DNA of 64,000 nucleotides from Prorocentrum cordatum (lineage: Eukaryota > Sar > Dinophyceae > Prorocentrales > Prorocentraceae): positions 20,001 to 84,000 of the forward strand of contig CAUYUJ010000658.1 of the NCBI GenBank assembly GCA_963575745.1. The letters run 5' to 3'. Positions 42,055 through 53,640 of the stretch are shown here, piece after piece; the stretch's first letter is position 1; each line of letters starts with the position of its first letter. The notes below the pieces were generated by a model that saw only the letters and a program-made list of their open reading frames with translations, searched no databases and had not been told where the DNA came from. A program made the position numbers and the translations under genes.

Positions 42055-42274
42055 CTTTCAGCAGAGACAATCTGCGAGGGGGCGCCGCGGTGGACGCGGC
42101 GGTCTCGAGAGACTCGCAGCATGCCAAAATAACCCTGCGCGCGAAGTCCTCACGCTGGACTGCTGCTGTCGAGATGGGGCGGGGCGCTGAATTAACCTGG
42201 GGGGGCGGCCGGCGACCGTCTGCAACGGCGCAATGGCGCGACAGCTCCAGCTGTCATCCCAGAGCCGCTGCAAA

Positions 42275-42900
42275 TTAATCATGGTCGAGTTGCGCAGCGA
42301 GGTCTGCATTCCAATAAACCCGGTCGAGCCGCGATCGCACGCTGCCGCCAAGACGCGCCGCCGCCATCGCTGGCTGGCGCTCCTCGCGCAGGCCGAATGG
42401 GCGGAAAGCGATTTGCCGCCAGTGTCGCTCGTCAGTGCAATCCGCCGCTCCAGAGGCGGAGCCGGTCCTGAGGGCGATGCGGTCAGCCTTTTCTGTGGCC
42501 CATTTGGCATCTCCCACGATCGCTGCGAGGGCGACGGTTGTTGGCTAGAGTGCAAGCGCAATCCGGCGGTGGAGGGCCGCCCGCCGCCGCGGCAGAAGGA
42601 TGGGCCCCGCCGCGTCGGCCTCCGGGCCACTCTCCCGAGGGCGCAGGGCATGGCTCGATCCCGTGGGGAAGTAAGCCACCCAGAAGTCCAAGCACACCTG
42701 GGGCCCGCCGAGCCGCAGCACCGCCGCGCGGGCAGGGTCGATTTCCACCCGCTCTCGCTCGGGGAACTGGTTGGCGAACTGCTCCTGGAGCAGCGCGCCC
42801 GCCCCTGCCCGCGCCGCCGCGCCGCGGGGCCACCGGCCCAGGCTCGCCTGCAGCCGGCGCCGCGCTTGTGGAGCGCCGGAGTCCGCGCGTCTCGGCAAAG
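42275..42900 (-). pseudogene. LINE endonuclease remnant
   Basis: In two frames one can read VCLDFWVAYFPTGSS, RIALALANNRRP, then GDAKWATEKADR and SRLDRVYWNADL on the minus strand. These resemble the GDxNW and S-R-[IL]-D-R-[IV]-Y blocks of APE-type endonucleases in dinoflagellate LINEs. The Asn of the GDxN box appears as Lys. The match is by eye only. Confidence 0.5.
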
Positions 42901-43006
42901 AGCGCGGCGTCGCGGGCCTGGGCGAAGCGCCGGGCGCAGCGCGTTCTCTGCCGAAGCCGCTGAGGAACTGGAGCGAACGGGGCCTGAGCGGCCCATGCGG
43001 CCACTG

Positions 43007-45873
43007 TCAGCGAGTCCCGGAACTGGCCTCCCACGCGCGGCGCAGCTGCTGCCAGCCCAGCCGCGGCGGCGGCGCGCGCGGCGGGGAGTGGCAGCGCCGG
43101 CGCTGCGGTCGCTGGCGCCAGAAGCGGCGAGGACCCCTGCGCCGCCCGCAGACGCGCCCTGGCGCGATGCGAGCGCGGGACATCATCAAAAGCCCCACTG
43201 CGGCGATCGGCGCCACGATCTGCGCCGCGAAGGCGTAGAAGAAGAGGAGGGAAAGAAAATGCATGAAGAAGAAATGTTCGCCATGGATCGCCATTGCCAG
43301 CGGGGCCCCTGCCCGTCGGAACAGGCGCGATCTCAAAGACACGGTCGATCAAAAACGACATGCGCCCCAGGCGTGAGATCGCCTGAATTCCTGCGCTGCC
43401 TTCCCCAGCAGCGCGGCGCGGCTCCCGAGCTAGCGCCCCTCGACAGCGGGCCGTCGGCCCCCCCGCCTCCGCCGCTCGTTTCCCGGCATGTCCGAGGAAT
43501 CATTGGCGACCCTCAGCGCGACGAGGTCGGCCCACATGCTGCGAGCCACTCAGGGTCGAGGGATAGTCGACGCACGAGATTGCGCGATGCGCGCGCAGCG
43601 TCGAGCACGCGGCAGCTCTGTTCGCCAATGCCGCGACATTTGCCAGCCCCCAAGCATGCGGCACCGCGAATGCCACATCCTGTCGCCCCCTTCGCGCGTG
43701 AACGATGCAACGCTGCGCGGCAATCCGCCGGCGCTCGCCTTCGAAGTAGCAGCCGGTCACTGAGTCGACGTCGAAGGCCTGCACCTCGGCCCCCGACTGC
43801 GGGCGCAGACGCGCCCGCCCGGGCGCTGCCGTGGGGCCCGCCGCCGCCGGCCAGCGCCGGCATCCTGGAGCGGCGGGGGCGCCCGTAAGGGGCCCCACCA
43901 AGTGCGCCATCAGCTGCCATCAGCTGCCGGCGCGCGAGCGGGGCGTCGCAGCTTCGCGAGCCGCGCGAGCGCGTCGACCTCCGTCGCGCGGCGCAGCGGC
44001 GCCGCCTGGCCCACGCGGCCCCCCTTCGCACGGCGCGCAGCCGCCGACTGGGCCGGCGCGGCTGCAGGGGCGCCCCCAGACATGGCGCCGCCTCATGCGC
44101 AAGATGACCGCCTGCGCGCTCTGCCGCATCAAGTCCGCCAGCTTCGGCCGACGTCGAAGGGCGCGCCTGCGCGCAGCAAGAGCTTGCCAGCGCCCATGGC
44201 CACGCTCTGCGAGCTGAGGTCCCACGCGCGCGGCGCCGCCTCCGCGCTCGCCATCTCACGGGCGAGCGCCCCCCTGTCCGCGCACAGTGCGGCGGAGCCG
44301 AACATGGTGCCCGACGGCAGCGAGACGCGACGAAGGAGCCGCCAGAGCAGTCCCAGATCCAGCCGCGCGGCGGTTGGCGGGAACGCCCACTCCACGCGCA
44401 AGCGCTTCGCCATGGAATTCGATAGCACGCCGCGGCGCGGCGGGCCAGCGCGGGCGTCGGCCTGGCCGGGGTCGGCTAGCACGCGCAGGATCTCTGGAAG
44501 CCTGTCCGCGAGGAACTCCACTATGCAAGTCCAAGTCGGAACCGGTGCCACCTGCAGCGCGGCGCTTCGCGGCAGCAAGCTGGAGGGGGCGCGAAGCCCC
44601 TGCGCCGCCACCGCGAAGACAGCCAAGCCACGGGACACGTGGCGGGGACCGCGCGGCCCAGGCAAGATCATCTCCATCGGGGCGGCCACGTAGTCGATCC
44701 GCTTGAGTGCCGGTGCCACGTGCCCCCCAAGCAGTGGATACCACCAGGGGTCCTGAATGGCCTCCTCCGACCGACAGCCTGGGACGACCTCGCAGGGTGC
44801 GATGAGGCGGAGGTATGGTGGGCCCCCTTGGTCAGGGGAGAGCTCCATGCATTCTGCGAACAGTCGCCCGAGACCGGAAGAGGCCGAAGGCGCCCAAAGG
44901 ACAGCCAGGCGGCCACTCAATTGTGTCCACGGACGCGCGCCCCCTTGTTGGTCAGAGCCGCGAGGGGTCGGCAAGTCTCCAGCGCCACCGCCCCGCCATG
45001 GAGCGTCTGGTCGCGGTGCATGTTGTATGCGATGTCCGAACACTGAATGGGGGCGATATCCGTGGAGGTGGGCGCCGTGTTACCCAGCAGTTGCATGGCG
45101 GATGCGCTTAGCTCCTGCCATAGCAGGAGCACCGAATGATGGAGACGACGACGTTCCCGCGAGATCTCGGGCAGGATGTCACTGCACTGCTGTGCGCCAG
45201 CTCCAGCGCGCGAAGCGCCTCGGCAGCCTGGTCACGTTCCGGTGGCGTCCACGCCGGCGGCTGCGCTGACGAGCGCAGCAACTTGGCCATGCGCAGGCGG
45301 GCCGCAAGTCCATGCAGCGCGGGCTCAGGTCCCTCCAGCGGCGCGAAGCCCAGCCAGCGCCAAGGACAACTGGCCGCACGTCGGTACGCCAGATGTTCCA
45401 GAAGCTCCCAGAGCGAGCCCCACGAGGCGTTACAGCTGGTGGCCATCACGGGTCTTGGGCCACCCCTGGTGGCGCGGGCAGCTGGTGGCGCGGGCAGCGC
45501 GGACGAGCTCCACAGCAGGTGGAAGGGTTGCCTGGGGTGCCGCTGCCGCCGCAGCCCTGGCCGGCGCGCTTGGGATTGCTGCTGGGAGCCCCGCCGATGC
45601 TGCAGTCCCGACCTCGTCGACCTCGGTGCTGTCGTCGCTGGTGTCGCCGTTGTCAAGGCGCTTGGTGTTCTGAGTCAGGCCCGTGTCGCTGGCCATGCTC
45701 GTGACATGACCTGCGGCGGCCAGGGCGGCAACAGCAGCTGCGCCCAGGGCCGGTCGGAGGCGCAAGTAGGCAGTAGGAGGGGGAGGAGGAGCAGGAGTAG
45801 GAGGCCCCCCTCCGCCTTCGTCCAGCCCGACAGACAGCGCGGCCGCGTGACGCCCGCGGTGGGCCCGCGGCAC
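43007..45873 (-). pseudogene. GC-rich coding remnants of unknown origin, minus strand
   Basis: Protein-like stretches occur on the minus strand in changing frames. At 45,873-45,430 there is an Ala-rich hydrophobic segment and an acidic segment (DNGDTSDDSTEVDEV). At 45,132-44,917 the reading is MQLLGNTAPTSTDIAPIQCS onward. At 45,043-44,129 there is a 304-aa frame. At 43,342-43,007 there is a hydrophobic helix (FFFMHFLSLLFFYAFAAQIV). They may be the 5' part of the LINE at 40.3-43.0 kb or one or more decayed host genes. I recognise no family, and overlapping plus-strand frames are judged to be shadows. Confidence 0.35.
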
Positions 45874-46049
45874 GCGCGAGCAGGGGGAGGGTGTCCTGGA
45901 GCTTTTCCATCTCGGGGTTCGCCTCCATCAACCCCGCGGGCATGCCGCCGCCGGCCACCTGGGGGGAGGGAGGGGGCGGAGGTGCCGCGGCGGGGGACGG
46001 GGGGGCGGGGAGAGCTCGGCGGAAACAGGGGAGGGGGAAGGCGAGGGGA

Positions 46050-46830
46050 TGAGGAGGACCAGTGGAAACCCAAGACTTATCAAAGATGTTGGAATAAACC
46101 CTCCCTCCAAACTCCCTCTTCACAGGCCCCTACAAGGGGTCATTTCCACTGAGGGAACTGCCTCTATGGGAGAGAACCATCTGAAGACCCTGAAGCGTGC
46201 CAAAATATCATTATCGGGGCTCCAACGCCACGAATCAACCTGACTGTTGCGGCGTGACGGTCCTGAGTCCTGCGAGAACACCATTCCTGGGACTTCAACA
46301 CCGCGAAGCAACATAACTGCAACGCCAGAACAAGCCTGAGTCCTTCCATGTTCGGCACGTTGACCATGGGAGTCCGTAAAACTCTTACACCTGTGCGCGG
46401 CGCTGAGCCACATTTCCAACACAACTGGCCCTCTACCCATGAAGTTGTTGCACATGTTTAGACGAGTGTGCAAAGCACGACGGGGAGAGCCACAGTTTGA
46501 AAACCAGCCGTCCTCCATCATGAAACTCCTGCAAGTGCTTAAAACGAATGTGCGCGGCGCTAAGGCGAGAAACAGATTTTGAAAACCACCCGCCCTGAAT
46601 CCTTGGAACGCTTGCAATTTGTTGCAACGAATGCGCGCAACGCTAGAAAGAGAACCAAATGTTGAAAACCACCCCCCTCAATCCGTGAAGCTCTTGCATT
46701 TCTGTGAACGAATGGGCGCGGCGCTCAGGAGGTTGAACCTCATTTTGAAAACCCACCACTCCTCCATCTTTGAAACTGTTGCCAGCTTGTTAGCTTCAGG
46801 GTCAAAAACGGTGAGGAGGTGTTAGGCGAA
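46050..46830 (-). repeat. Composite dispersed repeat, copy 1 (reverse)
   Basis: On the minus strand it has several ~90-bp units (TTTTGAAAATCTG..CGCCTTAGCGCCGCGC; 46,395-46,810), then ~75-bp units around AATGGTGTTCTCGCAGGACT (46,170-46,390), then a conserved end reading TGTGAAGAGGGAGTTTGGAG and TCTTTGATAAGTCTTGGGTT (46,060-46,130). The same order is found at 59,440-60,110 and 62,000-62,470 in plus orientation. Confidence 0.75.
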
Positions 46831-46889
46831 ACGCCCGGCCGCCCTTTCGACCAGACTAACCGTGCGACAGGGAAGAGTGATTTTTATAA

Positions 46890-47335
46890 GGAAAAAGGAA
46901 TGGAGGAGGAGGAGGAGGAGGCGGAGGAGGTGGAGAAGGAGGAGAAGGAGGAGGAGGGGAAAGGAAAGTGAAGCAAAGGGAAGGCAAAGGAGGGGCAAGG
47001 AGGAAGGTGGAGGGGAGGAGGGGAGAACGGGAGGAGAAGGAGGGAGGAGGGGAGAGGGAGAGAAGGGAGGAGAGAAGGGGCAGGAGGGAGGGAAGAGCAG
47101 GGGGAGGAGGGAGGGGAGAGGAGGGAGGAGGGAGGAGAGGGGAGGGAGAAGGGAGGAGGAGGAGCAGGAGCATGAGCAGCAGCAAAGAAAGGCCAAAAGA
47201 CGCCCAGAGTCCTCGAACCCTCGAACCCTCGACCCTCGACCTTCGAACCGCCGACGACGACGACGACGATGACAGCGGCAACGACGACGACGACGACGAC
47301 AAAGACAAAGACGACGACGAAGGCGGCGCGGCCTG
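46890..47335. repeat. GGA-rich and GAC-rich low-complexity tract
   Basis: Purine-rich GGA/GAAG repeats to about 47,175 are followed by CTCGAACCCTCGA repeats and (GAC)n. Open frames here are compositional artefacts. Confidence 0.85.
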
Positions 47336-47545
47336 ATGTTTCTTGATCACGGTCATGCAAGTCTGCGTGGCCTTCTGCCTCCAGCCCTGGCGGCTGCCGC
47401 GCGGGAGCGCGCGCGGCGCGGCCGGAGAGCAGCGCGGCGCCCCCCCTGGCCGCGCCCCTGCCCGCGGGTGCGGCGCGGCGTGGACCCCTTCCTGCACCGA
47501 GGCTCACGAGAGCCAGCAATAGCCTACCACAGCCGCCATGTTCCA

Positions 47546-47760
47546 GGCCTCCTAGATGGGGTCGAAGTAGACGGGGTCGGAGGATCGCGCCGCATCGTCG
47601 ATACATCGGCGATGCAGGTCGATGCGGAGCCCGATGTTCTCCACGCCGACGGTGCCGATGCATCGCCGGCGTCGCCGATGCATCGGGGATACATCGGCGA
47701 TACATCGGCGATGCGGCGCCATCCTCCAGCCCCATCTACTCGGACCCCATCTGCGAGGCC
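47546..47760. mobile_element. Foldback (MITE-like) element 1
   Basis: A ~215-bp segment with ~50-bp imperfect terminal inverted repeats. The left end is GGCCTCCTAGATGGGGTCGA onward and the right end is the reverse complement, ending CCCCATCTGCGAGGCC. The centre is made of GATACATCGGC/GATGCATCGGC variants. A 24-bp direct repeat with one mismatch (AATAGCCTACCACAGCCGCC...) flanks it at 47,518-47,541 and 47,767-47,790. It has no coding capacity. Confidence 0.6.
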
Positions 47761-47790
47761 TCAAACAATAGCCTACCACGGCCGCCATGT

Positions 47791-48221
47791 GGCCAGCAAA
47801 ACATGGGCCAGGTCCACGAGGGGCCTGCGCCGAAGGCCCGCGCAGCCACGGACGTGCGCAGAACACGAGCACCGCTCCTGGGTGGAGTGCCTAGACACGA
47901 GAAACCACAGGGTGCGCCCCCAAAACAATGGCACACGATTGTGGACCCTCGAGCGCTCCCGGAAACCACAATAGCAGGGCCTCTACGGAGGACCCGGGCG
48001 GCCTCTCCACCTCACACGGGGACGCAAGGCCAGGAGGCGCTCGATGCACGGGGCACGCACGGCGCAGGTAACGCCACCACGGGAAGGCGCAGGTAGCGCC
48101 ACCAGGACCGAAAAATCAAGGGGAGGAGGAAGAGGACCGAACATGAACGACCCACGAATTGTGAGGCATGGCAACAACTACAGGATACCTATTGGGCGAC
48201 GAGCAATTGCAATACTAAGTG
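47791..48221. other. Stretch without a recognised gene
   Basis: GC-rich sequence with scattered short repeats and a short AGGACCGAAAAATCAAGGGG segment near 48,103 that recurs at about 57,880-57,940. No frame here is convincing. Confidence 0.5.
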
Positions 48222-48400
48222 TATAGATATTGATGTACCGTGACAAAGGCTGTGATGTGCTGTGCCGTGCTGAGCTGCGATGTGCCATGCCGTGAGTGTG
48301 CTCTATAGCGTTGTGAATCGAATCCTCCTTGGTTTTCGAATCCTGACCGAACCGAAATAGATCTTAAGCTCGAGGTTCCTGAACACATAGTAGCTGGCCC
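48222..48400 (-). repeat. 210-bp dispersed repeat, third copy (reverse)
   Basis: The reverse complement matches the segment present twice at 39,480-40,115 (CTACTATGTGTTCAGG, CTCGAGCTTAAGATC, CGGTACATCAA), with considerable divergence. Confidence 0.65.
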
Positions 48401-48539
48401 AAAACTAACCCTGAGGGCGAAATAGTAACCTCCTGGGGATAATACGTCCGGGGTCCAGGCGGGATACAAAACATGTTCGTAGATATCTCACCATAATGAT
48501 GAATATGATGACGATGATGATGACCAAAGTGGCCCTGAA

Positions 48540-49480
48540 CGTTCATACGAATAATGACAAATCCATAGGATCCTTCGGGAACCCCTACGAGTCTGACACA
48601 AATTCCAAGGGAGCCCTTGGGATACGCATGGGGTTGCTTCGGACGTTCATTGGATTTTTTGAAATCCACAGAGGTCATGCGGAAATCCATGGGGTTCCTT
48701 CGGATACCCATGGGAATATTTAGGAAATCGGTGTCTTCAAGAAATGCAAAGAGACCCATGGCAAATCATAGGATTCCCTAGGATATCCATACAAGTCCGG
48801 AGGACATGTATTGGATGCCTGGGAAGTCCATGGATGTCCTCGAAAAGTCCATAGGAGCCCCATGGAAATCCATTGGATGCCTGACCCTACGACTCAGACT
48901 CCTTAGGACCTCCATAAGACTTTCGGGGCAATCCATCGGGTTCCTCAGGACATCCATGATAATCCTATGGGAATCCGTAGGACGCCTTAACATGTCCGAC
49001 GGAAATCCTAAGAAAATCGATTGGACCCCGTGGGACATGAATGAAATCCGATTCGGGAACCCAGCGGGTTGCTGATGGAATTCATCGGATTCCGATCGGA
49101 ACCTATATATAAGGTGCTTTAGGACATCCATGGGATTCGTTTGGCAGTTCACAGAATTCCGTCGGCAATGCATGGGACTTGTCCGAAAATCCGTAGGATT
49201 CCTTCGGAAATCCATCGGGGTTCCTGTGGAAACCCGTAAGATCCTTGTGAACATCAATAGCGTCCCCGAGGACATCGATAGCAGTCCTTTGGGAATCCAT
49301 TGGAGTCCTTCGGACATCCATAGGAATCCTTAGGACGTTTGTTGCATTCGGAACCCCAAGGCAACCCGTGATATTCCCCCTTAGGAGTTCCGTGGGAAGC
49401 CTGCGGACATGAATTGGATTCCTCTGGGAACCCATTAGGCCCCCAAGGAGAAACATAGGACCCCTTCGGACACCAACGGC
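48540..49480 (-). repeat. 21-bp satellite, block I
   Basis: Degenerate tandem units of about 21 bp plus variants, consensus TCCATAGGATTCCTTAGGACA. On the minus strand the unit reads as codons for D/E-S-Y-G-C-P-K heptads. Units are heavily mutated, so the frame is often interrupted. Confidence 0.85.
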
Positions 49481-50305
49481 ACAATCTCTCCTGTGCACAA
49501 CCTCGAACCACTCGCCCACGCGGGCTCGACAGCCTTCGGCACCGCCCTTACACGGGAGGCACTTCGCGCACGCGAGCGTCGCAGCCTGCGCCTGCTCGAG
49601 GCCGCCGCACCTGGGATCGGGCGCTGTCGGGTCACTCAGCGGCTCGGCCCTGCCCTTGCTCCTGGCCTTGCGTTGGCCTCGGCAGTGGCGGAGCGGTCGT
49701 CGCCCGCGCCCTGCAGCTTCTGGGCCCACTCGTTGCCTCGAACGCACGCGTGGGCGACGCCGATGGGCGGCCGGCGGCCCTCGCCCGCGATCTCGCGCAA
49801 GGCTCGACCCGCCTCGTCGCCCAGAGGCCGCAAGCCAGCCATCCGCCGGGAACATCTCGCCGCTGCTCGCAGGGCATCCCTCGGCAGGGCCGATTGGGCC
49901 GAGCTTTCGGAGGATCCTCCTGGCGGTCTGCTCGGCGTTCTCGCGCGGCTGCTTGAGGGCGTCGCGGTGTTCGACGGCCGCGCCCGCTCCCTGCTTGGAC
50001 GCCTTACGTGGGGGCATCGGAGTGCACGGCGATCAGCAGGTGCTCGGCCTTCTCGACTCTCTCGGTCCAGCGCTCCTGGCGGCGGGCTCGCCCTCGTCCT
50101 GGCCGCCTGGCCCTCTCGGGCCCGGGCGACGGCCGCCGCGGGCCCGGCTCGATCACGAGGACGTTATCGGGGGAACCCGCGCGCTCCACGATCTCGCCGA
50201 GCAGCGCGCTCACAGCGCCCCAGGTCGAGGGCGTCGCCCTTCTTTGTGTGCTCGCAGTTCATGATCGCGCACTGCGCGGCGAGCTTGGCGCGCCGAGGTG
50301 CCCTG
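49480..50305 (-). pseudogene. Decayed coding remnant, minus strand
   Basis: An upstream piece (50,290-50,004) reads IMNCEHTKKGDALDLG and, after a frame change, SALLGEIVERAGSPDNVLVI. A downstream piece starts at the ATG at 50,017 (MPPRKASKQGAGAAVEHRD) and continues through frame changes into VAHACVRGNEWAQKLQGAG and a Cys-containing segment (LACAKCLPCKGGAEGC). The family is not recognised. It is flanked on both sides by 21-bp satellite and by foldback element 2. Confidence 0.4.
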
Positions 50306-50518
50306 CTAGAGGCCCCCGATATGGGGTCGCAATAAGACCTGGTCGGAAGATCGAGCATCATCGCCGACGCAGCGGCCGCGCATCGACCATGCGTCGGCGA
50401 CGTCGGCGACGTCAGCGTGGAGAGAGACGGGCTCCACGTCGAGCCGCGTCGACGATGCGTCGGCAATGCGGCGCGATCCCCCCACCACACCTACTCGGAT
50501 CCCAGCTTGGAGGCCTAG
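50306..50518. mobile_element. Foldback (MITE-like) element 2
   Basis: A ~213-bp relative of the element at 47,546-47,760: left end CTAGAGGCCCCCGATATGGG, right end CGGATCCCAGCTTGGAGGCC TAG, with ATGCGTCGGCGA-type repeats inside. The inverted repeats are more diverged than in element 1. Confidence 0.5.
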
Positions 50519-50584
50519 ACCTGCACATGCGCCAATATATCTTGGTCGGCGCGCGGAGCTTGTAGCCCCGCTCGGCCGCGACCT

Positions 50585-52310
50585 GTGGGGCTCGAGGATT
50601 CCTTCGGAAATTCTTAGGATTCCCTAGGGAATCCGTTGGAACCCTTAGGACATCCAGCGGATTACAATGGAAGTCCATGAAATTCCTAGCAGGATATACA
50701 GAATATTTCTTCGGACACCCATGGGATTCCTTGAGAAACCCATAAGATTCCTTGCGACATCCATAGGATTCCTCCAGACAACACACACAGGATGCCCTAG
50801 GAAAGCCATACGATTCTTTAGGACATCCATGGGATTCACAATGATTCCATTCAGAATATATGACTCCCTCGGGAAACTTTCGGATTCCTATGGAAGTCCA
50901 TCGGAATCCCTACGACATGCATAGGGTTCTTTAGGACATCTGTAGATTCTGGATGATACCCATAGGGATCCTATGGAAATCCTACGGAAACCCATAAGAT
51001 CCTGTAAGAAAATCAATCGGGATCCTTGAGACAACCATCGGATTCCCGAGGACAGCCATACGCTTCCTTAAGAAAACCAGCGGGTCCCTTTGGAAATCCA
51101 TCGGCTTCCTTCGGGCATCCATCGGATTCCTCTGGCAATCTGAAAAATTCAAACGGGAACCCATAGCAACAGGATGATGAGGAGGGGGAGGAGGATGAGG
51201 AGGAACCCAGGTCCAGTTGCCCCAAACAAATCGATTCGGGGCCGTTGGTTTCTTCTTTGCCAGACTTAATTACCTCGTTTTGGCCATTTTCCATAACGCA
51301 TGCGCAAGGAGGAATACATGGCGGCTCATTTGCGGCGGCGCAAGAAGCGGGAGTAAAAAAGCTCGAGATGGGCGCGTAAGGCGGGGGAGGAAGAGGATCC
51401 CTTGGGAAGTCAAGAACTCTTTTGGAAATCAATCGGATCGCTTAGGAAATCCATTGGATTCCTGAAGACATCCATAGACGTGCTTGCAAAACCCCAAGAC
51501 TTCCGAGGAAGCCCATTGGATTCCGAAGGAAATCCATAGAACTTCTTAGGCATGCAATCAAAGTCGTTAAGATAGTTGTTAGGATCATTAGGGAAACCAT
51601 TGGGGCATCCACGGGATGCCTTAAGAATTGAATTGGATTCTTTTGGACATCTGTAAGAAAATGCCGGACATCCCTGGGATCCCTGATCAAAGCCGTAGGA
51701 TCCCGCTGGAAAGCCATTGGAATTCTTCTGGGAAATCCATGGAATTGCCTATGAAAGCAATGGGATTTGTTCGGACACTACTAGGATGCCATAGGACAGC
51801 TAATGGAGTCCTTCGGAAATCGATAGGGACCCTTTGGAGATCTATAGGGATCCGCGCGACATCCATAGGATTTCTTAGGGAATCGAAAGTCAAAATGCTT
51901 CTTTCGGAAATCCAAATGATTTCCCTGGAAATCAATAGGGTCCCTTAGGAAATCCACTGGATTCCTTGTGACATCTATGGGAATCCTTTGGGCATCCATA
52001 TGATCCCTTAAGGGATCCAGTGGATCCCTTCGGAAATCCATAGGCCTTACGAAATCAATTGGATACCGTGCGAACGCAACGGGATCCGTCAGGAAATCCA
52101 TGGGGTTCCTATCTGGAAACCGACTGGGGTCCTTAGGACATCTACTGGGTTCCTTTGGAAATCCGTAGGGCTCCTTTGGACACCAATCGGATTCCTGCAG
52201 AAAACCGTAGGAGTCCTTCGGACATCCATCGGATCCCATAGGAACTCCATAGGATTCCGCTGTCAATACATATGATTCGTTCGGACATGCATTGGCTTCC
52301 TTGGTGCATC
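50585..52310 (-). repeat. 21-bp satellite, block II
   Basis: The same degenerate unit and orientation as block I. The minus strand reads stretches such as GCPKDSYGF and EPYGFPKEPS. It is interrupted at about 51,175-51,400 by a GAG-rich tract and unique sequence. Confidence 0.85.
51175..51400. other. Non-satellite insert within block II
   Basis: A GAGGAGG tract followed by ~150 bp of unique sequence containing CCCAAACAAATCGATTCGGG. A short minus-strand Cys-containing reading (CAAANEPPCIPPCACV) is present but too short to call. Confidence 0.4.
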
Positions 52311-52429
52311 CACGCGGTAACCCCGAAGGGTTCCGATATTGTCTTCTGCGGGAGCCGAAAAAAATACCCTGGCGAGGGGCCCAACCCTATGCAGCTGTGA
52401 ATACCGTAATTGCGCATATCTTCTTGGGT

Positions 52430-53640
52430 GGAGCTCCATATGGGGCCACGAAACGCTGCACTGAGTGGGGGGGGAACGCATGCGGGCGGTAGCACTCGGG
52501 CCTTCGGTGGAGCTCCCTGTGGGGCCACGAAACGCTGTACTGGGTGGAGGGGCGCATGCGAGCGGTAGCACTCGGGCCTTCGGTGGACCTCACTATGGGG
52601 CCACGAAGCGCTGCATTGGGAGGGGGGACGCATGCGGGCGGTGGCACTGGGGCCTTCGGTGGAGCTCCCTATGGGGCCACGAAACGTGTGAGGGATGTGC
52701 CGAAATGGGTGTGGGGGACGCATGCGGGCGGTGGCACTGAGGCCTTCGGTGGAGCTCCATATAGGGCCACGAAACGTGTGAGGGATGGGGCGAAATGGGT
52801 GAGGGGGACGCATTTGGGCGGTGGCACTGGGGCCTTCGGTGGAGCTCCCAATGAAGCCACGAAACGTATGAGGGGTGTGCCGAACTGGGTGTGTGGGGGA
52901 CGCATGCGGGCGGTGGCACTGGGGCCTTCGGTGGAGCTCCCTGTGGGGCCACGAAGCGCTGTACTGGGTGGAGGGGCGCATGCGAGCGGTAGCACTCGGG
53001 TCTTCGGTGGACCTCACTATGGGGCCACGAAGCGCTGCATTGGGAGGGGGGACGCATGCGGGCGGTGGCACTGGGGCCTTCGGTGGAGCTCCCTATGGGG
53101 CCACGAAACGTGTGAGGGGTGTGCCGAAATGGGTGTGGGGGACGCATGCGGGCGGTGGCACTGAGGCCTTCGGTGGAGCTCCATATAGGGCCACGAAACG
53201 TGTGAGGGATGTGCCGAAATGGGTGTGGGGGACGCATGCGGGCGGTGGCACTGGGGCCTTCGGTGGAGCTTCCTATGAAGCCACGAAGCGTATGAGGGGT
53301 GTGCCGAAATGGGTGTGGGGGACGCATGCGGGCGGTGGCACTGGGGCCTTCGGTGGAGCTCCCTATGGAACCACGAAACGTGTGAGAGGTGTGCCGACAT
53401 GGGCGTAGGGGACGCATGCGGGCGGTGGCACTGGGGCCTCCGGTGGAACTCCATATGGGGCCACGAAACGTGTGAGGGGTGTGCGAATTGTGTGGGGGGC
53501 GCATGCGGGCGATGGCACTGGGGCCTTCGGTGGAACTCCCTATGGAGCCACGAAACGTGTGAGGGGTGTGCCGAAATGGGTGTGGGGGGCGCATGCGGGC
53601 GGTGGCACTGGGGCCTTCGAACAGGGGTGTGCCGAAATGA
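52430..53640 (+). repeat. 90-bp satellite, block 1
   Basis: About 13-14 tandem units beginning CGCATGCGGGCGGTGGCACT and containing CTATGGGGCCACGAAACG. Typical starts are at 52,629, 52,719, 52,809 and 52,901. Two shorter ~72-bp variants are interspersed. Because 90 is a multiple of three, long frames run through it on both strands (395 aa on the minus strand); these are not taken as genes. Confidence 0.9.

Larger units (their letters stand above)
40300..43000 (-). mobile_element. Decayed LINE, minus strand, typical dinoflagellate type
   Basis: Read on the minus strand, endonuclease remnants (about 42,900-42,270) are followed by reverse transcriptase (42,054-40,720) and a thumb-like region (to about 40,330, AKYLRRARGW). 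It is unrelated to the 16-kb element except at the domain level. Many frame changes and altered catalytic boxes show it is dead. The 5' limit is unclear and may extend toward 45,900. Confidence 0.7.

Noticed and set aside
40298-43888. Plus-strand frames of 493 and 551 aa
   Set aside because: They lie opposite the minus-strand LINE motifs and are rich in Arg/Ala/Pro, as expected for antisense shadows in GC-rich DNA.
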